In this document: piece after piece, positions 25,095-34,141 of the stretch
Layout of the letters: the number at the start of each line of letters is the position of its first letter
Position numbering within the stretch: the stretch's first letter is position 1
Assembly: GCF_010501095.1 (NCBI RefSeq)
Contig: NZ_QVMP01000023.1
Coordinates: 8,557 to 63,952, forward strand
DNA length: 55,396 nt
Source: Dysgonomonas sp. 520
GTDB lineage: Bacteria; Bacteroidota; Bacteroidia; Bacteroidales; Dysgonomonadaceae
Direction of reading: 5' to 3'
Notes under the pieces: model-generated
Told to the model about the DNA's origin: nothing
Seen by the model: the letters and a program-made list of their open reading frames with translations, nothing else
Database searches by the model: none
Program-made: the position numbers and the translations under genes

Positions 25095-25610
25095 CTACCA
25101 ATTAGCCATAGTGGCGTTAAATATTTGGTCTACAATATCTTCTGTCAGCTGTTTAATCAAATCGTCCTGCACCGAATCCAGCATCTGAGAACTTGAATAG
25201 TCTCTGTAAGCAGAGAAGGTCTGTTCTTTGTCTTCCGCCGGATTTTTATTGTTTCGGAAACGTATGCGTACATCCATTGTCAACCGAGTTTGTTGCGATA
25301 TCCTGTCTTCGCCCGCTGCCAACGGCGTCAGGTCGTATCTGGTGATTTCTCCTTCCAACTCCAGGTCAGGATTGGAAGATGTGAACTGAAGTTTTGTATT
25401 TCGGGAATACACATCTTTCAGCCGTTCGTTAAACACCTGAAGCAATGGCGGATATTGACGCAATGCCTGATTCTGAAAATCAACTATTTCCATCGTTTTA
25501 ATGATGCTGTAATCTATGGACGCACCATTAAACTGGTAGGATATTTTACACGTCGTGAATCCTAATATACAAAGTAAGTAGATAAAATATTTTCTCATAA
25601 ATGTTCTCAT
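25095..25610 (-). CDS. lptE: LPS assembly lipoprotein LptE
   Basis: This is an LptE-family lipoprotein of 171 residues. The signal peptide ends in a lipobox-like GFTTC, giving C21 when the ATG at 25610 is used. The small alpha/beta fold includes the VVDFQNQA-type strand region and the family-typical RLTMDVRIRF strand. LptE plugs the LptD barrel that inserts LPS into the outer membrane. The ATG at 25610 overlaps the stop codon of the upstream activator gene (TGATG), implying coupled translation; an ATG at 25598 is the alternative. LptD is not in the window. Confidence 0.9.
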   Translation of the reverse strand: MRTFMRKYFIYLLCILGFTTCKISYQFNGASIDYSIIKTMEIVDFQNQALRQYPPLLQVFNERLKDVYSRNTKLQFTSSNPDLELEGEITRYDLTPLAAGEDRISQQTRLTMDVRIRFRNNKNPAEDKEQTFSAYRDYSSSQMLDSVQDDLIKQLTEDIVDQIFNATMANW

Positions 25611-26857
25611 CAATCGAGATTGTATTCTTTAATTTTCCGGTATAATGTTCTTTCGGATATTTTCAGGTCTTCGGCGGCATTTTTACGTTTGCCTCCATGC
25701 CTTTCCAATGCTTTCCTTATCATTTCCTTTTCCACTTCTTCCAGCGAAAGGTTTTGCTCTTCGTAGTCGGATACTTCTACGTCGTGAGCATCGGCAACAG
25801 GCAGGACAACGGCCGCATCTTCGGGATATTTGATAAGCGACGAAGATGTAGGCTCTTTGTCTGATACAACAATGGACGGATATAATGGATCGTCTTTCTT
25901 AAATTCGGTTGTAGGGATTTTTCCGGCGATCATTTCCTGCACAACTTTCTTTAGATCGGTCATGTCTTTTCTCATATCGAAAAGAACTTGATAGAGTATC
26001 TCTCTTTCCGAATTGAACAACCTTTGGTCGTCATTTTTAATCTGCGACACAGGCACTATCCCTACCTCATTGGCGGGCAGGTAAGTCCTTAATATATCAG
26101 CCGTAATTTCCCGTTCCCGTTCAATTACGGATATTTGTTCGGTAATATTTTTCAATTGGCGTATGTTTCCCGGCCAGCGATAGTTTTGTAATACTATCTT
26201 TGCTTCCTCCGTCAATGTGATTGCCGGCATACGGTATTTTTCGGCACAATCGCTCGCAAACTTCCTGAATATAAGAGGTATGTCTTCTTTTCTGTCACGG
26301 AGTGGCGGAATTGGCACTGGCACTGTGTTGAGCCTGTAATACAGATCTTCCCTGAACCGTCCTTCGTTCACGGCATCCACCATATTCATGTTGGTTGCAG
26401 CAACTACACGCACATCTGTTTTTTCAACTTTCGACGAACCCACTTTTATAAATTCACCTGTTTCCAGCACTCGCAGCAATCGAGCCTGAGTGGATAGGGG
26501 CAACTCTCCAACTTCGTCAAGAAACAGTGTGCCACCATTGGCTACTTCAAAATAGCCTTTACGCTCACCGGTAGCTCCTGTGAAAGAGCCCTTTTCGTGT
26601 CCGAAAAGTTCGGAGTCGATAGTACCTTCGGGTATCGACCCACAGTTTACGGCTATGTATGTTCCATGCTTGCGATGACTGTATTGGTGAATGATTTGAG
26701 GGAAATTTTCTTTCCCGACCCCGCTTTCGCCAGTCACCAGAACGGACATATCGGTCGGAGCCACTTGCAATGCTATGTCAATGGCTCTGTTCAGTAGTGG
26801 AGCATTGCCAATAATTCCAAAACGCTGCTTAACTTGTTGAATATCTGGTTTTGCCAT
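25610..26857 (-). CDS. Sigma54-interacting transcriptional activator without receiver domain
   Basis: This 415-residue AAA+ bacterial enhancer-binding protein has Walker A GESGVGKE (43-50), a sigma54 contact loop that reads GSFTGA (90-95) where GAFTGA is usual, Walker B LFLDEVGE (111-118), and an R-finger region. A linker follows, and a Fis-type helix-turn-helix closes the protein (about 375-415, KNAAEDLKISERTLYRKIKEY). There is no N-terminal receiver or sensor domain. The start is ATG 26857: the longer frame (26893) begins inside the -7 box at 26891-26898. It heads the lptE-TPR-secG operon, so it may be regulated with envelope genes. Confidence 0.9.
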   Translation of the reverse strand: MAKPDIQQVKQRFGIIGNAPLLNRAIDIALQVAPTDMSVLVTGESGVGKENFPQIIHQYSHRKHGTYIAVNCGSIPEGTIDSELFGHEKGSFTGATGERKGYFEVANGGTLFLDEVGELPLSTQARLLRVLETGEFIKVGSSKVEKTDVRVVAATNMNMVDAVNEGRFREDLYYRLNTVPVPIPPLRDRKEDIPLIFRKFASDCAEKYRMPAITLTEEAKIVLQNYRWPGNIRQLKNITEQISVIEREREITADILRTYLPANEVGIVPVSQIKNDDQRLFNSEREILYQVLFDMRKDMTDLKKVVQEMIAGKIPTTEFKKDDPLYPSIVVSDKEPTSSSLIKYPEDAAVVLPVADAHDVEVSDYEEQNLSLEEVEKEMIRKALERHGGKRKNAAEDLKISERTLYRKIKEYNLD

Positions 26858-26890
26858 ACTTCTATCAGGGTTATTTATCAGGTCTACTGA

Positions 26891-26898
26891 CAAAATTA
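26891..26898 (-). promoter_or_regulatory. -7 box of the sigma54 activator-lptE-TPR-secG operon
   Basis: TAATTTTG on the minus strand, an exact TAnnTTTG match, 34 nt before ATG 26857. Confidence 0.45.
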
Positions 26899-27000
26899 CA
26901 TATTTTCTTTAAACTGTACTATACCTACTACATAAAGATTGTTAGAAATTAAACAGAAAGCGCATCGGTATGTTCAGTTGATTTTATTTTTGATAAAAAT

Positions 27001-27032
27001 AAAACGGGTTGACTTCATTGTCAACCCGTTTT
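27001..27032 (-). terminator. Terminator of the TonB receptor/lipoprotein pair
   Basis: Perfect 13-bp stem AAAACGGGTTGAC (27001-27013) and GTCAACCCGTTTT (27020-27032), 24 nt after the lipoprotein gene, ending in a T run on the minus strand. Confidence 0.9.
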
Positions 27033-27055
27033 ATGCTATGTGTGAATAATCTTCG

Positions 27056-28936
27056 TTATTCAGGATTTTCGTACTTGTTTGTCTCAGGATCTCTGCTTAC
27101 AAATTCCCAAGTCTTATCCCCTGTACATTTTAGAGTATATTTAAAGTTAATTACATCGCCGGATTTCGGTCCGTAATAAATCACCATAGATATTTCCGCA
27201 AATTGTTCAATTCCACTTACTTCAGGCGTCGCATTTGGATATTTCAGATTAAGCAATACATTCAAGCCTTCTATGGTACGGGTTCTGCAAAATTCCATCT
27301 TCGCCTCGTGCTGACCATCTTTAGGATATGTATTATCATTCTGACGGTCGCTATCACGGAAAGTGATATTTGTATAATTAGAATTGAATCCATAATAAAA
27401 CTCAGTATTCCCATTTGTATTCACTAGTTTGGGATTTTCAAGAGCCTGGTTCCCTTTAACGTAGTTTACAACCAACATATAGTCTTCTTTAGTCATTGTG
27501 AAGATGATTGTCGGATCAAATACCCATCCCTTGGTAGATCGCACGAATTGAGCGGTCTTCATTTCAGTCGGGCTTGCAGTAGTCCAACTTCCTTTTGTGT
27601 AAACAAATTTTCCGGCAGAATAATCTGTTTTCGATGTTTTATAAGCAACAATTTGCTCTGTACCCTCATTCGTATAATTACGATGTGTATTCAAATATTG
27701 GATGATACGGGTTTGCGCTACTGCTGCAGATAAATAACTACCACCCATTTCTTTATAATCTGCTGGTTGTAGAGTCAAAACTGATGCGCCTACGGCTTTC
27801 CACTCACCTTTACTGAAAGTGTAAGACTCATATTTCGGCTCTGCGTCTTCAATAGTAAGTCCTTTGACTTCTTTTGATACTTTCACATTATCAACCTGGA
27901 AGGTAGTTGTTTGAGTTTGAGTTACATCACCATCATATTTGTAAGCGATGTAAACTTTTCCCGAATAATTATCCAAATTGAAAGAACCGGCCGGAGACAA
28001 AGTTCCATAACCATTGGTCGGAGTGGTAGGGATAGTAAATTTATCTGTTATGTCGACCCATGTTGCAGCAGTTGGATTGGCTGCTGCATTGGCAGATGTA
28101 GATATTAAAACCTGCATACAAGAGGCATTCCAATAACCGACGGTAACATCGAAAGAAAAGTCGTATCCTTGCTTAGTGCCCAGGTCAATTTCCGGCGATA
28201 TCATCCATGTAGTATATTTGCCTGTACCGCCATTGGCGCTCATTTGCGCATAGCCATTGCCGCTATGAACTTTGGCTTGCCATTTTCTACTTCCTGATTC
28301 GGCATACGCAGTCCAACCATTAGCCTTGATAGTATCGTTAGCTTTATAACCTTCAAAATCTTCGAAAAGCAATTTGTCTTCAACAACCGATTCTACCGGT
28401 TCGTTAACCGAATAGTTATACTCTATATTTTGATATGAACCTTCTTCCGCTTCAGGAAATTTAGCCTTCAATAGGTCAGGAATATAATTGTTCGGAGACT
28501 TGCTGGGTGTGAAAGAAGACACAAACATATCTTCACTCCATACGCTTTTATATTCGCTGTCGCCTAAAACATAAGCAGTACCGGCCAATCCCGTTACAGT
28601 TGTGTCAATGCTCAATTTATATATATAAGTGATTTCTGCCTGAGACTTAACATCGGCAGTGTAATACTTCGCTTTTAATAGATATGGAATAAGGGTGTCG
28701 GCAGGAGCACCTTTCGAGAAAGCCCTGTCTGCTCTCAATTGGGCAGAAAACTTCTCCGCTTCGGTGCCCTTAATAGCATTAAGAATGGTGGTGATGTCAT
28801 CATCTGTAATGGTGTATGTATATGATTGGGGATCTGTTTTCTCTTCATCCAACCACTTGAAGTTGTCGTTGTAGTCTTCACAACCCGCAAACAGGAGTAA
28901 GGACAGCGGTAATAGAAATGCAAATATTTTTTTCAT
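27056..28936 (-). CDS. Choice-of-anchor J domain lipoprotein
   Basis: This 626-residue exported lipoprotein has a signal peptide and lipobox LFAGC (C19). The middle part (about 180-360) resembles a choice-of-anchor J/jelly-roll module (FEGYKANDTIKANGW near its start, then TWMISPEIDLGTK). The remainder is a beta-rich, Tyr/Thr-rich surface region; I recognise no catalytic residues. It lies 41 bp downstream of the TonB-dependent receptor gene on the same strand and shares its terminator. Such a pair is analogous to SusC/SusD, with this protein as the likely surface binding partner. The ligand is unknown. Confidence 0.88.
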   Translation of the reverse strand: MKKIFAFLLPLSLLLFAGCEDYNDNFKWLDEEKTDPQSYTYTITDDDITTILNAIKGTEAEKFSAQLRADRAFSKGAPADTLIPYLLKAKYYTADVKSQAEITYIYKLSIDTTVTGLAGTAYVLGDSEYKSVWSEDMFVSSFTPSKSPNNYIPDLLKAKFPEAEEGSYQNIEYNYSVNEPVESVVEDKLLFEDFEGYKANDTIKANGWTAYAESGSRKWQAKVHSGNGYAQMSANGGTGKYTTWMISPEIDLGTKQGYDFSFDVTVGYWNASCMQVLISTSANAAANPTAATWVDITDKFTIPTTPTNGYGTLSPAGSFNLDNYSGKVYIAYKYDGDVTQTQTTTFQVDNVKVSKEVKGLTIEDAEPKYESYTFSKGEWKAVGASVLTLQPADYKEMGGSYLSAAVAQTRIIQYLNTHRNYTNEGTEQIVAYKTSKTDYSAGKFVYTKGSWTTASPTEMKTAQFVRSTKGWVFDPTIIFTMTKEDYMLVVNYVKGNQALENPKLVNTNGNTEFYYGFNSNYTNITFRDSDRQNDNTYPKDGQHEAKMEFCRTRTIEGLNVLLNLKYPNATPEVSGIEQFAEISMVIYYGPKSGDVINFKYTLKCTGDKTWEFVSRDPETNKYENPE

Positions 28937-28977
28937 AATAATATTGTATTCTTTATAAATTATTATTTGTTAGATGC

Positions 28978-31680
28978 TTAGAAATTGATCTTAAGCCTTA
29001 CTGAATATGAACGTCCAAATGCATAATATACTTGAGCTGATTCAGCAGTATGTTCTATAACTCTTCCAGTTTCAGGGTCATTTATTACACCATCCTGCGC
29101 ATCTACTATATACTTATTGTTCAGAATGTTATTTACATTCGCAAACAGAGTTGCTTTCAGTCCTGCAAACTGGAAACGATAGTTCATATTGAAGTCAAGT
29201 TGTCCGGAAGAAGGTATGCGCCAAGGAGTAGTGTATGTGTTTGTCTTACCATCATATTCCAGATCACTTCCTTGTATTGTAAATTTCGAATAATTCCGGG
29301 CATAATATGTATAGTCAAGTCCTACACGGAAATCTTTGAGTAACTTGTAGTTTGCTCCCAAAGCAAAAGTTGTTTGGGCTGAGTTACCTACTTTAACATC
29401 TTTCAAATTAACTACGGCTTTTGCATGATCCTCCGCTCCAATTCCGGAAGCTATGGCTCCCTTTGAAGTCAAAGGCTGTCCTTGCTGACTGTACAAATAT
29501 CCGGTTGTATTGCTATTCCATTTCCAATCGCCTAAAGATAACATTCCGGTTATTTCCAAATCTCTGACAGGCTTAAGGATAAAGTCTAGTTCAATACCCT
29601 GATGAAGAGCGTCTACGCCTGTCATATTAATAACACCTCTGTCTTCACCACCGTCCGGAGGATTATTAAATGTTACACTTCTAGCCATAGATTTATCCAT
29701 CCATGATGTGCTATATATGTTCAAATTGGCAGAAATAATAGGTGAACGATAGCCGTAACCTAACTCAAGAGAAAATACTTTTTCATTTCTTGCGTCTTTA
29801 TTGATCTCATTACTTACTTCTTTTTGAAGGAAAACCCCATTAGAGAAGAAAGGTGCTCTGGAAATGTAACCAATATTTCCAAAAACGTTATGATTCTTGT
29901 CTATATTGTAGTTTGCTCCTCCTTTTATATTACCTCCGAGAAAGTTTGCTGTTTTTGACTTTCTGTCTCCTTTGTCGTAGTAGAACCTGTCATATCTCCA
30001 ATATGTTGAATTTGATAATGACCCTGCTACAAACACAGATAGTGCATCTTTGTTGTATTCTGCTTGGGCAAATGCGCCTTCTTGCACTACATAGCCGTCA
30101 TAGTCACGATAAACAACATCTCCTACTTTCAATTTCTTATTTATCCATTCTTCGTCACCTTTTTTGTATCCAACATTTTTGCGGTCAACATCATCCAGGT
30201 AATATTCTCCTCCATACAGATCTACAATTTTATTTTTATGTATTCCTTTATAATAACGGAAATCAATACCTCCGTACAAATCAATATTCTCACCTATTCT
30301 GGTTGTATAAGTAGAAATAAGACCATACCAGTCATGATCGTTAATTGATTTAGACATCACCATGTTTGAACCGGTTATAGATTCTTGATTCATCTTGTAT
30401 ATTGCGCCATAATCGAATGTACCATCCAGAGTCCTATATTCGTTATTTATAACACCTTCTTTTGATGTACCAAACCAGCTATACCTGTAATTGGTACCAT
30501 TAATATTCCGTCCTTGTCCGGCATAGCCATAACCTCTACCCAAAGATGCGTATATTGATGTTGAAAGGCTCGATTTGTCGTTAATTGCCCACATGTGGTT
30601 TAACGACATTTGAGGTTTATGATATACATTCAAAGTACTGGTTTTGCGTTGCCCGTTCATGTCGAAACCATAAGTAGCATTGTAGCGATACTTGTTTGGT
30701 TGTGATTGCCATTCGCTTATCAACATATCGTCGGTACGTTTATTATGCTTTTGCGGAGCACCGAATAAAGTATACGAGAGAGTATGCTTATCATTAATTT
30801 GTTTCGATATGTTTAAGAAATAAGAATATCCTTCAAAGTCAGTGCCTTGAATATACCCGTCTCCCCAAGTTTTAGATCCCAGCAAAGAAACTGCCCATCC
30901 ATTCTGAAGACCGGTAGATACACTGAAAGCTATTTTGTTATATCCGTCATTTCCCATAGCATAAGATATGGAACCGCCTTTTTTAGCATCTGTTGAATTG
31001 GTCACAATATTAATTGATCCCCCAACAGAAGGAGCTGATACCTTAGAAGCTCCTAGTCCACGCTGTACCTGCATCGAGCGTGTAACATCCGACAAACCAG
31101 ACCAATTGGACCAATATAAACCTCCCCATTCCATTTCATTCATGGGAACACCGTTTATCATTACTGCTATATTTTCAGTCTCAAAACCACGTAAGTTTAC
31201 ACGAGAGTCTCCAAATCCACCACCTTGTTTTGTGGCATAAATACCGGGGGTCGATTTTAGGATTTCAGGAAATTCCTGAGTGCTCAATTTCGCCTCCAGA
31301 AGTTCGGGCTCGATAACCGACAAAGCCACAGGGGTTTTACGTCTGATAGCAACCGAAGATGTTACAACCACGTCATTCAGGCCAATAGCGCTCGACGCCA
31401 TCTCAATTGTGCCTACATCGGTTTTTGCCTTGATTTTTACATCCGTGTATCCAAGATAAGAAAAAGTTAGATCCCCGCCGAGAGAAGGAATTCTTAGAGT
31501 AAATGAGCCGTCTAGATCGGTGGCGATTCCTGTTTTTGAACTTTCTGCAAAAACAGTAACACCAACCAGAGGTTCTTTTGTGTCCTGATCAATAACTTTT
31601 CCTTTGATCACAACCTGAGCAAAGGAGCATAATGTGCTGAACATAAATGCTAAAGCAAGAAAAGAAATTTTTCTCTTCAT
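28978..31680 (-). CDS. TonB-dependent outer-membrane receptor with carboxypeptidase-regulatory-like domain
   Basis: This is a 900-residue TonB-dependent transporter. The signal peptide (1-22) is followed by a CarboxypepD_reg-like domain (about 23-100, VVIKGKVIDQDTKEPLVGVTV). The plug domain (about 110-240) has NLRGFETENIAVMINGVP, and a 22-strand barrel ends in the aromatic residue F900 (KINF). It moves an unknown ligand across the outer membrane using TonB energy. It lacks the long SusC-type architecture (about 1000 residues) and pairs with an anchor-J lipoprotein rather than SusD. It has a -7 box at 31914-31921 and a leader of about 225 nt with a palindrome, so it is likely regulated. Confidence 0.95.
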   Translation of the reverse strand: MKRKISFLALAFMFSTLCSFAQVVIKGKVIDQDTKEPLVGVTVFAESSKTGIATDLDGSFTLRIPSLGGDLTFSYLGYTDVKIKAKTDVGTIEMASSAIGLNDVVVTSSVAIRRKTPVALSVIEPELLEAKLSTQEFPEILKSTPGIYATKQGGGFGDSRVNLRGFETENIAVMINGVPMNEMEWGGLYWSNWSGLSDVTRSMQVQRGLGASKVSAPSVGGSINIVTNSTDAKKGGSISYAMGNDGYNKIAFSVSTGLQNGWAVSLLGSKTWGDGYIQGTDFEGYSYFLNISKQINDKHTLSYTLFGAPQKHNKRTDDMLISEWQSQPNKYRYNATYGFDMNGQRKTSTLNVYHKPQMSLNHMWAINDKSSLSTSIYASLGRGYGYAGQGRNINGTNYRYSWFGTSKEGVINNEYRTLDGTFDYGAIYKMNQESITGSNMVMSKSINDHDWYGLISTYTTRIGENIDLYGGIDFRYYKGIHKNKIVDLYGGEYYLDDVDRKNVGYKKGDEEWINKKLKVGDVVYRDYDGYVVQEGAFAQAEYNKDALSVFVAGSLSNSTYWRYDRFYYDKGDRKSKTANFLGGNIKGGANYNIDKNHNVFGNIGYISRAPFFSNGVFLQKEVSNEINKDARNEKVFSLELGYGYRSPIISANLNIYSTSWMDKSMARSVTFNNPPDGGEDRGVINMTGVDALHQGIELDFILKPVRDLEITGMLSLGDWKWNSNTTGYLYSQQGQPLTSKGAIASGIGAEDHAKAVVNLKDVKVGNSAQTTFALGANYKLLKDFRVGLDYTYYARNYSKFTIQGSDLEYDGKTNTYTTPWRIPSSGQLDFNMNYRFQFAGLKATLFANVNNILNNKYIVDAQDGVINDPETGRVIEHTAESAQVYYAFGRSYSVRLKINF

Positions 31681-31859
31681 AAATTGATTTTTTTAGTTGT
31701 GAATAAATATTTGATTGAGTATTTGTTTTTTGATGAATTGTACAAGGTGCGCTTTGATACTTTTTGAGACCCATAGTCGGAAAGTATTACTCCCCCTCCC
31801 TAACAAGCTGTGAGATACGCGAATTCCAGAGTAAGAATTTTGTATCAGAATGAATTGTA

Positions 31860-31874
31860 ACGATAGTCTATCGT
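31860..31874. promoter_or_regulatory. 15-bp perfect palindrome in the TonB receptor leader
   Basis: ACGATAG-T-CTATCGT, about 40 nt downstream of the -7 box and 180 nt before the receptor start. It could be an operator (roadblock type) or a short RNA hairpin. Confidence 0.5.
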
Positions 31875-31913
31875 GATTCATAAAACAATATGCTCAATTT
31901 TTTTCTTTCTTTA

Positions 31914-31921
31914 CAAATGTA
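31914..31921 (-). promoter_or_regulatory. -7 box of the TonB receptor pair
   Basis: TACATTTG on the minus strand, an exact TAnnTTTG match. The transcript would carry an untranslated leader of roughly 225 nt. The rest of the 31681-32077 spacer holds no gene. Confidence 0.45.
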
Positions 31922-32038
31922 GACAGTTTTTTTGAAATAATAATTAATAATGGTGCAGTTTTAATCAAAAAGTCATAAGACCGCAACGATTTTCTAAACA
32001 AACCTCTTTTTTTTGATTGTTATTTATTGCTATATGGC

Positions 32039-32046
32039 TATTTTTG
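32039..32046 (+). promoter_or_regulatory. -7 box of the SpoU-type gene
   Basis: TATTTTTG, an exact TAnnTTTG match, with a TTTG at 32012-32015 upstream. It lies before the start at 32078 but inside the longer frame, supporting the later start. Confidence 0.45.
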
Positions 32047-32077
32047 TTTTAAAATAATACTTATAACCTATATTCAG

Positions 32078-32872
32078 ATGGAACAAATATCCAGCATTCA
32101 GAATCCTAAAATTAAGAATTTGCAAAAACTTCTGTCTAAAAACAAAGAGAGGAAAAATCAGCAGGTTGTTTTGTTTGAAGGGGCACGTGAGTTAAGTCTG
32201 GCTTTGACTTCAGGCTATGAAATTCAATCGGTATATGTTTGCAACGACCTGTTTTCCAAAACCGAATACCCGGATGTGTTGGATCAAATTCCCCAGAATC
32301 TGATAACAGAAGTCTCTGAAAGCGTTTTTGCCAAACTGGCATACAGGGAAGGTTCTGACGGATTGTTGATTGTAGCTAAAGAAAAAACGCACCGATTGGA
32401 GGATATCACCTTATCGAAAAACCCTTTCATTATCATTCTCGAAGCTGTTGAAAAACCCGGAAACCTGGGGGCTATTCTACGCACGGCAGATGCAGCTAAG
32501 GCAGATGCAGTGATAGTTTGCGACCCTCTGGCTGATCTTTACAATCCGAATGTAATCCGGTCGAGTGTTGGTTGTTTGTTTACCGTGCAAACTGCCGTCT
32601 GCACTTCCAACGATGCTCAGACGTGGCTTAAACAGAAGGGAATAAAGGCTTTTGCTGCAGAACTGCAGGCATCGTCATGGTATCAGGATGCAGATTTTAC
32701 GCACCCGTCTGCAGTGGTGATGGGCACGGAAGCTGATGGTTTGACCGATTTCTGGCTGAATAATGCTGACGAAAGAATAAAAATTCCGATGCGGGGGCAA
32801 ATCGACTCTCTCAATGTATCTGTATCTACTGCCATCATTACTTTTGAAGCTATGCGTCAGAGAGGGTTTTAG
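32078..32872 (+). CDS. TrmH/SpoU family RNA 2'-O-methyltransferase
   Basis: This 264-residue SPOUT methylase has an N-terminal L30e-like RNA substrate domain (about 1-95). The catalytic knot domain follows, with motif 1 EKPGNLGAILRTADA, motif 2 VMGTEADGL and motif 3 SLNVSVSTAI. It methylates a ribose in rRNA or tRNA using SAM; the target is not deducible. The start is ATG 32078 (MEQISSIQNPKIKNL), the family-typical start; the frame's 17 upstream codons lie over the promoter. It stands alone. Confidence 0.93.
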   Translation: MEQISSIQNPKIKNLQKLLSKNKERKNQQVVLFEGARELSLALTSGYEIQSVYVCNDLFSKTEYPDVLDQIPQNLITEVSESVFAKLAYREGSDGLLIVAKEKTHRLEDITLSKNPFIIILEAVEKPGNLGAILRTADAAKADAVIVCDPLADLYNPNVIRSSVGCLFTVQTAVCTSNDAQTWLKQKGIKAFAAELQASSWYQDADFTHPSAVVMGTEADGLTDFWLNNADERIKIPMRGQIDSLNVSVSTAIITFEAMRQRGF

Positions 32873-32879
32873 CTTTTCT

Positions 32880-33004
32880 GTCGAATGTTATTTCTACTCT
32901 ATCCGGAAAATGTAGAATAAAAAAAACACTTTAAGTAGCGAGAGCATAAGCAAAATTTGTTTTGATTATGCCGAGTCACGCAAAACGACTAATGTAATTG
33001 AACA
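32880..33004 (+). repeat. Dispersed intergenic repeat, copy 2 (split)
   Basis: The left part (32880-32899) and right part (32979-33004) match copy 1 at 3923-3972. They are separated by 79 bp that contain a second element-like string near 32935-32975. It could be an insertion into the repeat, or a longer version from which the other copies derive. Confidence 0.65.
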
Positions 33005-33062
33005 ATAATTTAAAACAGACTCTAATATTTTTAGAATATTAATGCACTATGTTTTTTTTATT

Positions 33063-33070
33063 TATTTTTG
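33063..33070 (+). promoter_or_regulatory. -7-like box close to the epimerase start
   Basis: TATTTTTG lies 4 nt before ATG 33075. If used, the mRNA would have almost no leader. The HU/SPOR gene shows the same geometry (50889-50901). Confidence 0.3.
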
Positions 33071-33074
33071 TCGA

Positions 33075-34088
33075 ATGAGTAAAAAGAAAATATTAATAAC
33101 AGGGGCAAGTGGTTTTATTGGCAGTTTTCTTGTAGAAAAGGCTTTAGACAAAGACTTTGAAACATGGGCGGGAATCCGAAAAAGCAGTAGTAGGGAATAT
33201 CTGCAAGACAAAAGGATAAACTTTATAGACCTGAATTTTTCCGACGAAAGCCAATTGGCAGAACAGTTGCAAGAGTTTGGAAAAGAGAATGGCAGATTCG
33301 ATTATATAATTCATAATGCAGGAATTACAAAGTGCCTTAAGGCTGAAGACTTCGATAAAGTTAATTATGAAAATACGGTCAATTTTATAAAAGCATTACA
33401 ATCAACAAACCTTGTTCCCGACAAATTCATACTAATGAGTAGCCTTAGTGCATTCGGTGTAGGTGACGAAATCAACTATACCCCTATTAAACTAGGTGAT
33501 ACACCGAATCCAAATACAGCTTATGGACGAAGCAAGTCGAAAGCTGAAAAATATTTACAAGACACGATCGGCTTCCCATACATAATCCTTCGCCCGACAG
33601 GTGTTTATGGGCCTCGTGAAAAAGATTATTACATTATGCTGAAAACCGTGAAAGGCGGTTTGGATGTGGGGGCAGGGTTCAAGCCTCAGCACTTAACATT
33701 TATATACGTAAAAGACTTGGTTGATGTAGCTTTCCTGGCTCTCGAAAGCCCGATCAACAATAAAGCCTATTTTGTGGCCGACGGAGACGTTTATACAGAT
33801 AAGGAATATACATCTCTGATAAAGGAAATTCTTGGAAGGAAACATGTTTTGAGTATCAGGGTTCCACTGCCTATATTAAAAGTCGTTTCTGTTTTAGCCG
33901 AAGGAATCTCTAAGATAACCCGTAAACCATCAACTCTAAACAGGGACAAATATGTGATAATGAAACAACGCAATTGGGAGTGTGATGTTTATCCTCTTTT
34001 TAAGGATATGAATTTTCATCCCAGATATAATCTAAAAAAAGGTTTGCAGGAGTCCATATCTTGGTATAAAGATAATGGGTGGTTGTAA
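33075..34088 (+). CDS. NAD-dependent epimerase/dehydratase
   Basis: This is an extended SDR of 337 residues. The cofactor motif GASGFIG is at 10-16. The catalytic triad appears as S122/S123 (LMSSLSAFG), Y150 and K154 (YGRSK). It resembles nucleotide-sugar epimerases and related reductases; I cannot tell the substrate. The C-terminal third has the family's variable substrate region. I start it at ATG 33075 (MSKKKILITG) rather than 33042, because the added 11 residues are hydrophobic and atypical. It ends 35 bp before cassette B begins and thus marks that cassette's left border. Confidence 0.88.
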   Translation: MSKKKILITGASGFIGSFLVEKALDKDFETWAGIRKSSSREYLQDKRINFIDLNFSDESQLAEQLQEFGKENGRFDYIIHNAGITKCLKAEDFDKVNYENTVNFIKALQSTNLVPDKFILMSSLSAFGVGDEINYTPIKLGDTPNPNTAYGRSKSKAEKYLQDTIGFPYIILRPTGVYGPREKDYYIMLKTVKGGLDVGAGFKPQHLTFIYVKDLVDVAFLALESPINNKAYFVADGDVYTDKEYTSLIKEILGRKHVLSIRVPLPILKVVSVLAEGISKITRKPSTLNRDKYVIMKQRNWECDVYPLFKDMNFHPRYNLKKGLQESISWYKDNGWL

Positions 34089-34127
34089 AATCTATGAAAA
34101 ACATTACTTCCTATGTAACAATTTGCG

Positions 34128-34135
34128 TATATTTG
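34128..34135 (+). promoter_or_regulatory. -7 box of the candidate small RNA, cassette B
   Basis: TATATTTG at the edge of the duplicated block, as in copy A. It is followed by a terminator within about 25 nt. Confidence 0.4.
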
Positions 34136-34141
34136 CAACTT

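Noticed and set aside
31681-32077. Cobalamin, TPP or other known riboswitch before the TonB receptor
   Set aside because: The long leader suggested this, but the conserved strings of those classes are not present. I report only the palindrome and the leader length.
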